Below are positions 15,268-21,264 of a stretch of 21,264 nucleotides of DNA, piece by piece (the stretch's first letter is position 1; every line of letters begins with the position of its first letter). The DNA is from a bacterium (GTDB taxonomy: Bacteria > Chloroflexota > Dormibacteria > UBA8260 > Bog-877), in the NCBI GenBank assembly GCA_021817185.1, contig JAKAVU010000009.1, positions 1 to 21,264 of the forward strand, read 5' to 3'. The notes under the pieces were generated by a model that did no database searches, was not told the origin of the DNA, and saw nothing but the letters and a program-made list of their open reading frames with translations. A program made the position numbers and the translations under genes.

Positions 15268-16638
15268 TCAGATGTGGATCGCCTGGCCATCCGCCGCGAG
15301 CGCCGCCTCCTTGAGCGCCTCGCTGAGGGTGGGGTGCGCGTGCACCAGAGCCTCGAACTGGTCGGCACGCACACCGGACCAGGCAGCCATCACCATCTCG
15401 GGCAGGAGCTCGGTGACCTCCGCTCCCACGGCGTGGGTCCCCAGCAGCCTTCCGGTGGCGCTGTCCACGACGGTCTTCACGAAACCGGTGGTGTCTCCCA
15501 TCGCGATCGCCTTGCCGCTCGCCGAGAAGGGGAACTTGCCGACCCTGACCTGGTAGCCCCGCTCCTTGGCCTGTTGCTCAGTGAGCCCGGTCGACGCCAC
15601 CTGCGGCTGGCAGTAGGTGCAGCGCGGGACCAGGTCATGGTCCAGTGGCTCGACCTCGCGCCCGGCCGCCGTCTCCACCGCGATCACGCCCTCGGCGCTG
15701 GCGGCGTGGGCCAGCAGCGGCGGTCCGGTCACATCTCCGATGGCGAAGACTCCGGGCACGTTGGTGCGCAGGTGCTGGTCCACCTTGATCACCCCACCTT
15801 CCACCCTGACGCCCAGCTCCTCGAGTCCCAGGTTCTCTACGTTCGCCTGGACCCCGGTGGCGGTGAGGACCATCTCCGCCTCCACCACCTCCCCGCTCTC
15901 CAGGCTCAACTGCCAACCGGCGCCACCTCGCGCCGCCCGCTGGATGAGGCTGCCGGTCTTGACGCCAATGCCCTTGCGCTCGAACTGCCGGGTGACCTCC
16001 TTCGAGACGTCCTCATCCTCTTGGGGAAGCAGTCGCGGCAAAGCCTCGACGATTGTGACCTGGACTCCGTAGGAGGAGTAGACATAGGCGAACTCCGCCC
16101 CAATGGCGCCGCCCCCCACGATCGCGCAGCTCTTGGGGAGCTGGCGCAGCTCCAGCGCCTCCCGGTAGGTGAAGGTGGTGCGGCCATCCGGCACCAGCCC
16201 CGGCAACACCTTGGGGCGCGCCCCGGTCGCGATGACGATCTGGGAGGCGGCCACGGTCTGGCCCGAGGGCTGGATCTCGATCGTCTGCTCCGACAGGAGG
16301 CGACCCCGCCCCCGGACCACCTCCACGCCGTTCTTGCGCATTAAGAACGCGACCCCGTTCACCAGCCTCGTCACCACCTCCCGGCTCCGGGAGATCGCCT
16401 GGCCGAAGTCGGAGCGCACCTGGCCGGTCTCGATGCCGAAATGGTCAGCCTCCTGGATCAGGCGGAGCACCTCGGCGTTTCGCAGCAGCGCCTTGGAGGG
16501 GATGCAACCCCAATTGAGGCAGATTCCCCCCAGCGTCTCCTGCTCCTCGATCAGGGTCACCGCCATGCCCAGCTGCGCCGCCCGGATCGCCGCCACGTAA
16601 CCTCCGGGGCCCGAGCCGATGATCGCCAGATCCTTCAT
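15268..16638 (-). CDS. lpdA: dihydrolipoyl dehydrogenase (E3)
   Basis: A 456-residue FAD-dependent disulfide oxidoreductase that reoxidises dihydrolipoyl groups of the adjacent E2 with NAD+. What I see: the FAD-binding GSGPGGYVAAIRAAQLG near 8-24; the redox disulfide GGICLNWGCIPSKALL (Cys40, Cys45); the central NAD-binding GGGAIGAEFAYVYSSYGVQVTIVE; the second FAD motif TNVPGVFAIGDVTG; and the C-terminal interface HAHPTLSEAL with catalytic His435 and Glu440. The start is the ATG at 16638 with a GAGGGAG ribosome binding site 5 nt upstream; the open frame extends further but into pdhC-side sequence without homology. It is the last gene of the pdhA-B-C-lpdA operon, making the complex self-sufficient for E3. 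Confidence 0.96.
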   Translation of the reverse strand: MKDLAIIGSGPGGYVAAIRAAQLGMAVTLIEEQETLGGICLNWGCIPSKALLRNAEVLRLIQEADHFGIETGQVRSDFGQAISRSREVVTRLVNGVAFLMRKNGVEVVRGRGRLLSEQTIEIQPSGQTVAASQIVIATGARPKVLPGLVPDGRTTFTYREALELRQLPKSCAIVGGGAIGAEFAYVYSSYGVQVTIVEALPRLLPQEDEDVSKEVTRQFERKGIGVKTGSLIQRAARGGAGWQLSLESGEVVEAEMVLTATGVQANVENLGLEELGVRVEGGVIKVDQHLRTNVPGVFAIGDVTGPPLLAHAASAEGVIAVETAAGREVEPLDHDLVPRCTYCQPQVASTGLTEQQAKERGYQVRVGKFPFSASGKAIAMGDTTGFVKTVVDSATGRLLGTHAVGAEVTELLPEMVMAAWSGVRADQFEALVHAHPTLSEALKEAALAADGQAIHI

Positions 16639-16661
16639 TGCAACTCCCTCAAGTTCGGCTC

Positions 16662-16679
16662 GCGCTGATGCGGCAGCGC
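16662..16679. other. intra-operon hairpin between pdhC and lpdA
   Basis: A perfect 6-bp stem, GCGCTG/CAGCGC, with a 6-nt loop immediately after the pdhC stop and before the lpdA ribosome binding site. It may adjust lpdA output relative to the E1/E2 genes by processing or partial termination. Confidence 0.35.
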
Positions 16680-18017
16680 TCAGATGAGACAGGCTGTGGG
16701 ATGCTCCAGGCACCAGCGGAGGTAGCCGAGCGCCTCCGCGCCCTGGGCCCCGTCGGTGACCCGGTGGTCGATGGAAAGGGTCATCTCCATCACCCGGCCG
16801 ACGGCGAGCTCGCCGTCGTGCACCACCGGTTGCTCGGTCACCTCGCCCACCGCCAGGACGCTCCCCTGCCCCGGGGTCACGATGGCCGCAAATTGGCTGA
16901 CCCCGAACATGCCGAGGTTGCTGATCGCGGTGTGGGCCCCGGCCATCTCCTCCGGGCGCAGACGATTGCTCTTGGCGCGCTCGGCGAGGTCGTGGGCCCG
17001 GCGGGCCAGCTCCGCAAAGGAGAGTGATTCGCAGGCTCGCAGGGTCGGAGCCACCAGCCCGTCGGGGACCGCGACCGCCAAAGCGATGTTGCTGGAGAAG
17101 AACTGGCGCAGCTCCCCTCCGATGTAGGCGGCATTCAGCTGGGGGTAGCGCTGCAGAGTGAGCGCCATCGCCCGGATGATGAAGTCCGTCACCGAGAAGC
17201 GCGGGGTTCCCGGATCGTTGAGCGCGTTGAGCTCCTGCCGCAGCCGGACCAAGCGGTCCATGTCCACCTTGGTGCTGAGGTAGAAGTGCGGGATGGTGCT
17301 GTTGGCCTCGGACATGCGCCGGGCGATCGCCTCCCGCATCCGGCTCACCTTCACCACCTGGCTGGGATCGGTGGGATCGGCCATCGCCAGCGAGCCTGGG
17401 GGGGCGCTGGCCACCACCGCTACCCCGCCCGAGCGGGCGACCGCCTCCACATCCTCTGCGGTGATCCTGCCCTCCGGTCCGTTGCCCCTCACCCGGCTGA
17501 GATCGATGCCCAGCTCGCGGGCGCGGCGGCGCGCCAGGGGGCTGGCCTTGACCCGGACCCCGGCCTCGGGCTCTGCGCCGGCCGTCTCGGCGGGGCTCAG
17601 GTGCTGGGTCCAGTCCGGCAGGGGTACGGACTCGGCGGGCGCGGGCACCGGGCTGGCCGGCACCTGCTCAGCCGGAGCCGGTGACCCGCTCTCTGCCAAA
17701 GGCGCGGTGGCCGGTGCCGGCTCCGGGGCCTCGGGCGCCGCCCCCTGGGGGGCTGCGAGCTCCTGGCTGATGTCCTCATCGGCCTCGGCGATGATCGCGA
17801 TCTCACCCCCGACCGGAACCTTGGCCCCGGGTTGGGCGATGATCTTGCGCATCACCCCACTCGCATAGGCCTCGATGTCGATGTCGGCCTTCTCGGTGGC
17901 GATGGAAGCGATGACATCCCCGCGCTCGACCCGGGACCCCTCCTCCACCAGCCAGCGATTGATCGTCCCCTCGGTCATGTCGTAGCCCATCTGGGGCATG
18001 GTGACGCGGTAAGCCAT
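16680..18017 (-). CDS. pdhC: dihydrolipoyllysine acyltransferase (E2), pyruvate dehydrogenase type
   Basis: A 445-residue E2 core of a 2-oxoacid dehydrogenase, probably the dihydrolipoamide acetyltransferase making acetyl-CoA. Domains: one lipoyl domain (1-80) with the modified lysine in ATEKADIDIEA (Lys43); a long Ala/Pro linker (about 85-150) that acts as the swinging arm; a peripheral subunit-binding domain (VKASPLARRRARELGIDLSRVRGNGPEGRITAEDVE, about 157-191) that docks E1/E3; and the catalytic domain from about 215, ending with the acyltransferase signature DHRVTDG (His418, Asp422). The ATG shares one base with the pdhB stop (TGATGG), implying coupling. The tail ACLI is slightly unusual. 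Acyl specificity (pyruvate versus branched-chain or acetoin) is inferred from the operon. Confidence 0.94.
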   Translation of the reverse strand: MAYRVTMPQMGYDMTEGTINRWLVEEGSRVERGDVIASIATEKADIDIEAYASGVMRKIIAQPGAKVPVGGEIAIIAEADEDISQELAAPQGAAPEAPEPAPATAPLAESGSPAPAEQVPASPVPAPAESVPLPDWTQHLSPAETAGAEPEAGVRVKASPLARRRARELGIDLSRVRGNGPEGRITAEDVEAVARSGGVAVVASAPPGSLAMADPTDPSQVVKVSRMREAIARRMSEANSTIPHFYLSTKVDMDRLVRLRQELNALNDPGTPRFSVTDFIIRAMALTLQRYPQLNAAYIGGELRQFFSSNIALAVAVPDGLVAPTLRACESLSFAELARRAHDLAERAKSNRLRPEEMAGAHTAISNLGMFGVSQFAAIVTPGQGSVLAVGEVTEQPVVHDGELAVGRVMEMTLSIDHRVTDGAQGAEALGYLRWCLEHPTACLI

Positions 18018-18997
18018 CAGCTGAGGCGCCTCACCGCGTCCACTATCTGCTGACTGGCGGGGATCAAAGACCGTTCGAGCTGGCGCGAATAGGGCAGCGG
18101 GACGTCCCGCATCGCGACCCGCTGCACCGGCGCGTCCAGATCGTCAAAGCAGCGATCCTGCATCTCCGCCAAAAGGCTGGCCCCGAAACCCCCGGTCCGC
18201 CAGTCCTCGCCACACAGGACCAGGCGGTGGGTGCGCCGCACCGAAGCGACCATGGCGGGGTAGTCGAGCGGGCGCAGGGTGCGCAGATCAATCACCTCGC
18301 AGGAGATCCCGTCCTCCCGCTCCAGGACCTCGGCGGCATGCATCGCCTGCAGTAGCATCCGCGAGTAGCCGACCAGGGTGACGTCGGTCCCCTCCCGCGC
18401 CGTCCGGGCCTTGCCGATTGGCACCTCGACGCCAGCGTCGACATCGGCTGGGACCTCGCCCCGGGTGCTGTACAGCAGGCTGTGCTCGATGAAGATCACC
18501 GGGTCGGGGTCACGCATCGCGGCCAGCAGGAGTCCCTTGGCGTCGGCCGGCGTCGCCGGCATCACTACCTTGAGGCCCGGCACCGAGGCGAACCAGCCCT
18601 CAAACGTCTGGGAGTGGGTCGGCCCCAGCTGACCGAAGCCGGAGACCGTCCGCACCACCAGAGGGACGGAGAACTGCCCCCCGAACATGTAGTGGAACTT
18701 CGCCGCGCTGTTGACGATCTGATCCAGTGCCAGCAGTGCGAAGTTGACCGTCATGAGCTCGGCCACCGGAATCAGGCCGCCCATCGCCGCGCCCACCGCG
18801 AATCCGACGATGCCGGCCTCCGCGATCGGGGTCTCCATGACCCGCTGGGGGCCAAACTCCTCCACCAGACCCTTGGTCACGGCGTACGAGCCACCGTAGC
18901 CGGTGATGCTCTCCCCCATCAGAATGACCCTGGGATCCCGGTGCATCTCCTCACGCATCGCACTGCGGACCGCCTCTCGGTAGGTGAGCTCGGCCAC
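18017..18997 (-). CDS. pdhB: pyruvate dehydrogenase E1 component, beta subunit
   Basis: A 326-residue beta subunit of the thiamine-diphosphate E1 heterotetramer. What I see: TYREAVRSAMREEMHRDPRVILMGESITGYGGSYAVTKGL at the N-terminus; ETPIAEAGIVGFAVGAAMGGLIPVAELMTVNF with the conserved Glu of the TPP proton relay; SGFGQLGPTHSQTFEGWFASVPGLKVVMPATPADAKGLL; and a transketolase C-terminal domain with EVIDLRTLRPLD. The length is normal. The start is GTG at 18997, 2 nt after the pdhA stop, with GGGAG 7 nt upstream. The 3' end carries a 12-bp palindrome, TGAGGCGCCTCA, over the region that initiates pdhC. It acts with pdhA in decarboxylating pyruvate and loading the E2 lipoyl group. Confidence 0.95.
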   Translation of the reverse strand: MAELTYREAVRSAMREEMHRDPRVILMGESITGYGGSYAVTKGLVEEFGPQRVMETPIAEAGIVGFAVGAAMGGLIPVAELMTVNFALLALDQIVNSAAKFHYMFGGQFSVPLVVRTVSGFGQLGPTHSQTFEGWFASVPGLKVVMPATPADAKGLLLAAMRDPDPVIFIEHSLLYSTRGEVPADVDAGVEVPIGKARTAREGTDVTLVGYSRMLLQAMHAAEVLEREDGISCEVIDLRTLRPLDYPAMVASVRRTHRLVLCGEDWRTGGFGASLLAEMQDRCFDDLDAPVQRVAMRDVPLPYSRQLERSLIPASQQIVDAVRRLS

Positions 18998-18999
18998 TC

Positions 19000-20112
19000 T
19001 CAGGCTCCCAACCCGACGCCGGGGGCGGACTCGGCCGGCAGCGGCGCCGCGGCCGTGTCATCCGCCGATCCGTCCAGCGGCTTGGCGTAGATCCACCGGT
19101 CGATGGTGGAGGGGTCCGGCCACGGCGACTCGTCGGCGAACCGCACCACCTCCAGCATCTCCGCTTCGGCATCCTCGATCACCTGCGCCAGCTCCTGTTC
19201 GCTGGAGACGCGGTGTTCCACCAGAAACTGGCCGAACCGAGGGATGGGATCCAGCTCGCGCCAGCGCCGCACCTCCTCCTTGTCACGGTACAACTCGGGG
19301 TCGGCCATGGAGTGGCCGCGAAAACGGTAGGTCAAAGCCTCCACGAAAAACGGGCCCTTGCCACTGCGGCAGTGGTCGGCTGCCTGCCGGACCGCCTCGT
19401 ACACCGAGAGCACGTCCATGCCGTCGCACTGGACCGACGGCATGGTGTAGCCCTCGGCCTTGATGATCATGTCCTTGACCGGAGATTCCTCGGCCAAGGT
19501 GGCGCCCATTCCATAGAGATTGTTCTCGCAGATGAAGACCACGGGCAGATTCCAGAGGGCCGCCATGTTGAGCCCCTCATGGAAGATCCCGTTGCCGGTC
19601 GCGCCATCCCCAAAGAAGTCCAGCACCACCTGCTCGCGCTGCTGGTACTGCATCGCGTAGGCCATGCCCGCCCCGATCGGGATGTGGGAGCCGACGATGG
19701 CGTAACCTCCCCAGAAGTGCCGCGAAGCCTCCGCCAGGTGCATCGAGCCGCCCCGGCCGTGGCACAGTCCGGTCTCGCGCCCAAACAGCTCCGCCATGCA
19801 GGCCTTGGGGTCACAGCCGCGCGCCAGGGCGTAGCCGTGGTCGCGGTAGTGACCCAGCACGTGGTCGTCCGGGCGGGCCGCCGCCAACGCTCCCACCGCC
19901 ACCGCCTCCTCCCCGATGTACAGATGCAAAAAGCCCCCCACCTTGGCCTGGGCGTAGGCCTCGGCGGCATGGTCTTCGAAATGCCGGATCAGCACCATCT
20001 TGCGGTACATCTCCCGGCACTCCTGGGCGGTCAGTCCGAATGGCAAAGGGTCGGGCGTGCGCCGGCGCGAGCGGCTGCGAGCAGTCGAGGGGGCTTTGGA
20101 GTTGGTGGGCAT
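19000..20112 (-). CDS. pdhA: pyruvate dehydrogenase E1 component, alpha subunit
   Basis: A 370-residue alpha subunit of a heterotetrameric TPP-dependent E1. What I see: MYRKMVLIRHFED (about 35-47); FLHLYIGEEAVAVG; HYRDHGYALARG; GRGGSMHLAEASRHFWGGYAIVGSHIPIGAGMA; the TPP/Mg motif GDG (168-170) running to NN (197-198); and YRFRGHSMADPELYRDKEEV, the loop that is phosphorylated in eukaryotic homologues. The N-terminal 20 residues are Arg/Ser-rich and probably disordered; the acidic Ala-rich tail is extra. The sequence most resembles bacterial/plastid pyruvate dehydrogenase E1-alpha; acetoin or branched-chain E1 cannot be wholly excluded. The ATG at 20112 lacks a usable ribosome binding site, but TAAACT lies 6 nt upstream. 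First gene of the operon. Confidence 0.95.
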   Translation of the reverse strand: MPTNSKAPSTARSRSRRRTPDPLPFGLTAQECREMYRKMVLIRHFEDHAAEAYAQAKVGGFLHLYIGEEAVAVGALAAARPDDHVLGHYRDHGYALARGCDPKACMAELFGRETGLCHGRGGSMHLAEASRHFWGGYAIVGSHIPIGAGMAYAMQYQQREQVVLDFFGDGATGNGIFHEGLNMAALWNLPVVFICENNLYGMGATLAEESPVKDMIIKAEGYTMPSVQCDGMDVLSVYEAVRQAADHCRSGKGPFFVEALTYRFRGHSMADPELYRDKEEVRRWRELDPIPRFGQFLVEHRVSSEQELAQVIEDAEAEMLEVVRFADESPWPDPSTIDRWIYAKPLDGSADDTAAAPLPAESAPGVGLGA

Positions 20113-20118
20113 TCCCCC

Positions 20119-20124
20119 AGTTTA
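20119..20124 (-). promoter_or_regulatory. candidate -10 box of the pdh operon
   Basis: TAAACT on the minus strand, then 6 nt (GGGGGA), then the pdhA ATG. This puts the expected transcript start at or next to the start codon. The same hexamer is found before hrcA. No clear -35 box is visible. Confidence 0.42.
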
Positions 20125-20191
20125 CAGAGACCGACACCGCGGTCCTCGGGGCCGCGACCGGGCTCGGATCGGCCCGCGGAGCGCTCGGGGA

Positions 20192-20217
20192 CCGGACAAG
20201 GGAGTCGGATTGTCCGG
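20192..20217. promoter_or_regulatory. 8-bp inverted repeat, candidate operator upstream of pdhA
   Basis: CCGGACAA, a 10-nt spacer, TTGTCCGG: a perfect 26-bp dyad between the divergent pdhA start and the rightward promoter at 20289-20316. Size and spacing resemble a dimeric repressor site. Two bases further on (20220-20229) is the 10-bp perfect palindrome TTTGCGCAAA. Confidence 0.45.
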
Positions 20218-20288
20218 GTTTTGCGCAAATTTCGTCCACGGTACGCCAGCCGCGCCGCCCAGCTCGGCCTCGGCCGCAAAATTGTTGG

Positions 20289-20316
20289 TTGATTCAGGCA
20301 GATTTTGGGCTATAAT
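20289..20316 (+). promoter_or_regulatory. near-consensus sigma-70 promoter
   Basis: TTGATT (20289-20294), a 16-nt spacer and TATAAT (20311-20316), set in an AT-rich patch of an otherwise GC-rich window. Transcription would begin at about 20323 and read into hairpin-rich sequence and then the gene at 20476. This is the strongest promoter-like sequence I can see in the window. Confidence 0.7.
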
Positions 20317-20475
20317 CGAAACCAGCGCAGCCGCGGCTCGCGGAGCTGCCAGGTGATGGGGAGCACCGGGTAACCCGGTTGCGCCCGGCGCCGTTGCAAC
20401 AGGGTGTGCCCAAGCTCCATGGGCGGACCGAATAATCGGTGGCGAAGCAGTTCACGCGCCTGAGGATCCCCCAAC
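20317..20475 (+). ncRNA. candidate structured leader or small RNA
   Basis: About 150 non-coding nt with a series of perfect hairpins. GCAGC/GCTGC encloses CGCG/CGCG (20327-20349). Then come ACCGGG-TAA-CCCGGT (20365-20379), GCGC-CCG-GCGC (20381-20391) or alternatively GTTGC/GCAAC (20378-20400), GCCCA/TGGGC (20408-20424) and ACCGA-ATAA-TCGGT (20427-20440). CAGCGC (20323-20328) could pair with GCGCCTG (20456-20462) to close a multi-branched structure. I cannot match it to a known riboswitch, SRP RNA, 6S RNA, RNase P RNA or tmRNA. It may be a regulatory 5' leader of the next gene or a free small RNA. Confidence 0.5.
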
Positions 20476-20883
20476 ATGATGACAACTGAGCGAGACAATC
20501 GGTATCGAGTCACCCGTCGCGACATCCTGCGGCGCCAGCACGAAGGGCTGGCCCGGACCAGGACGCTGCGCAAGTACCGCTCCCACCTGGAGCACCTGGA
20601 CAGGGTGCTGGCAGACCTCGAGGACGCTCGGATCCGGGAGCGGAGGGTCGTTCCGCCGGCCATCACCGAGGAACTGCGCCACGCCGAGGTGGCCCGGGTC
20701 GACCCCGATCTCGCCTCCGTGGTCGCCTCCAGCCGCCCCAGCATCGACAGGGTGCAGGACGCCGTCTTCGACGCCCAGGGACGGATCATGGTCGAGGTGA
20801 GCCGCCTGTTGGGCCAGCCTGACTGGGTCACCATCGAGGCCGAGGAGGGCGAGGCGCTGGAGATGGAAACCTCCCGTCACTGA
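20476..20883 (+). CDS. unrecognised small helical protein
   Basis: A 135-residue protein of no family I recognise. The N-terminal half is strongly basic and helical with heptad-like leucines (RRDILRRQHEGLARTRTLRKYRSHLEHLDRVLADLEDARIRERR, about 14-57). The C-terminal half is more acidic (SIDRVQDAVFDAQGRIMVEVSRLLGQPDWVTIEAEEGEALEMET). It has no signal peptide, membrane segment or cysteine. The ATG at 20476 is followed directly by a second ATG. The ribosome binding site is GAGG about 10 nt upstream, at the edge of normal spacing, and could be masked by leader structure. It is transcribed from the promoter at 20289-20316 through the structured leader, so post-transcriptional control is plausible. 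Its end overlaps the converging next gene by 7 nt. Confidence 0.65.
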   Translation: MMTTERDNRYRVTRRDILRRQHEGLARTRTLRKYRSHLEHLDRVLADLEDARIRERRVVPPAITEELRHAEVARVDPDLASVVASSRPSIDRVQDAVFDAQGRIMVEVSRLLGQPDWVTIEAEEGEALEMETSRH

Positions 20884-21264
20884 TCGGGGGCTGACAACTC
20901 CCCAGCCTGGTTGCCGGCACCCACCGCGGCCGCATCACCAAGGGCGAAGCTCCTGGCCAGTTCGACGATGCGGGCCTGATCTCGGCGGGCCCGTCGGCTC
21001 CGCGAGGTCTCCGTGTGCCGCGGGCGGATCGGCAGGTGTGCCCGGTCGGCGAGACGCTCGGCCTCCCTGGCCTGACGGGTCTGGTTCAGCCGTTCCCAAT
21101 CCAGGACCGCCGCCTCGACCATGGTCACCCGCTCCTCCGGGCCGCCGTCCCCATCCAGGGCCGCGAGCTGTTGCTCCAGCCGCGCCAGCCGCGCCGCGGG
21201 AAGGCGGGTTCGCGCAACCGCCAGAGCCTGGTCGATTCGGGCGGTGCGCTGCCGCTCCTGCCGG
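20877..21264 (-). CDS. unrecognised charged, probably coiled-coil protein, 5' end beyond window
   Basis: An open frame of at least 128 codons with no stop up to the window edge; the true start lies to the right. The visible part is rich in Arg, Ala, Gln, Glu and Leu, with long helical stretches (RIDQALAVARTRLPAARLARLEQQLAALDG; LDWERLNQTRQAREAERLADRAHL) and then an Arg/Ser-rich basic segment and a small Ala/Gly tail. Coiled coil plus basic patch could mean a nucleic-acid or cell-envelope associated protein, but no family can be named. An internal ATG at 21128 exists, but the composition upstream is the same, so the gene probably begins further out. It overlaps the 3' end of the converging gene by 7 nt. 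Confidence 0.55.
   Translation of the reverse strand, partial: RQERQRTARIDQALAVARTRLPAARLARLEQQLAALDGDGGPEERVTMVEAAVLDWERLNQTRQAREAERLADRAHLPIRPRHTETSRSRRARRDQARIVELARSFALGDAAAVGAGNQAGELSAPDQ

Noticed and set aside
15274..16344. 356-residue plus-strand open frame opposite lpdA
   Set aside because: Antisense shadow of a complete dihydrolipoyl dehydrogenase.
20352..20367. GGTG-ATGGGGAG-CACC, reminiscent of the first stem of a fluoride riboswitch
   Set aside because: The following conserved segments and the compact size of that riboswitch are absent; the similarity is limited to one short stem with GATG.
20317..20475. SRP RNA, tmRNA, RNase P RNA, T-box, cobalamin or ydaO-type RNA for the leader
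   Set aside because: I looked for the diagnostic conserved strings of each and found none; left as unknown class.
1..21264. Mobile elements, CRISPR arrays, toxin-antitoxin or phage-defence systems
   Set aside because: No transposase, integrase, regularly spaced repeats, attachment-site duplications or recognisable defence genes were found; nearly all recognised genes are housekeeping types.

Overview
The window is GC-rich chromosomal DNA from a bacterium, with short intergenic gaps, many overlapping stop/start codons and GTG/TTG starts. It holds 22 genes, two of them cut by the window ends, and I see no tRNA, rRNA, CRISPR array, transposase, phage gene or integration scar. An HrcA/CIRCE heat-shock circuit, an F420-dependent NADP reductase homologue, a ChlI/ChlD-type chelatase pair and TANNNT hexamers placed 6-7 nt before several start codons together suggest a Terrabacteria-type organism, such as Chloroflexota, Dormibacterota or a deep Actinobacteriota relative. 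This assignment is inferred from gene content only and is tentative.

Layout, left: a 5'-partial alpha/beta hydrolase (minus) diverges from an overlapping pair, rsmE (16S rRNA m3U methyltransferase) and a GalT-like HIT-superfamily protein. These converge on a heat-shock block read on the minus strand: hrcA-grpE-dnaJ with overlapping junctions, then hsp20 behind its own strong ribosome binding site. A perfect CIRCE operator lies just upstream of hrcA. dnaK is not here. A VIT1/CCC1-type metal transporter (plus) sits between hrcA and the hemW-lepA pair (minus). This splits what is in many bacteria a lepA-hemW-hrcA-(grpE)-dnaJ-rsmE neighbourhood.

Layout, middle: lepA (EF4) abuts head-to-head a COG3375-like GNAT protein that has no ordinary start codon. 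A small DUF2795-like gene overlaps the 3' end of that GNAT gene antisense. Upstream of the DUF2795-like gene is a highly structured 174-nt gap with a long compound hairpin. Next is a minus-strand operon: an unknown small protein, chlD (AAA+ plus VWA) and chlI (AAA+). It makes the motor subunits of a metal chelatase, but the large porphyrin- or corrin-binding subunit is not in the window. npdG (F420H2:NADP oxidoreductase) diverges from this operon.

Layout, right: a complete pyruvate dehydrogenase-type operon, pdhA-pdhB-pdhC-lpdA (minus). Upstream of it is a 363-nt gap with two inverted repeats, a near-consensus sigma-70 promoter pointing right, and about 150 nt of hairpin-rich sequence that could be a structured leader or small RNA. 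That leader precedes an unrecognised helical protein gene, which overlaps tail-to-tail with another unrecognised, probably coiled-coil gene running off the window.

The most interesting unexplained elements are the structured leader at about 20317-20475, the compound hairpin at 10712-10776, the leaderless-like start pattern, and the lepA/GNAT head-to-head junction with a probable non-canonical start codon.
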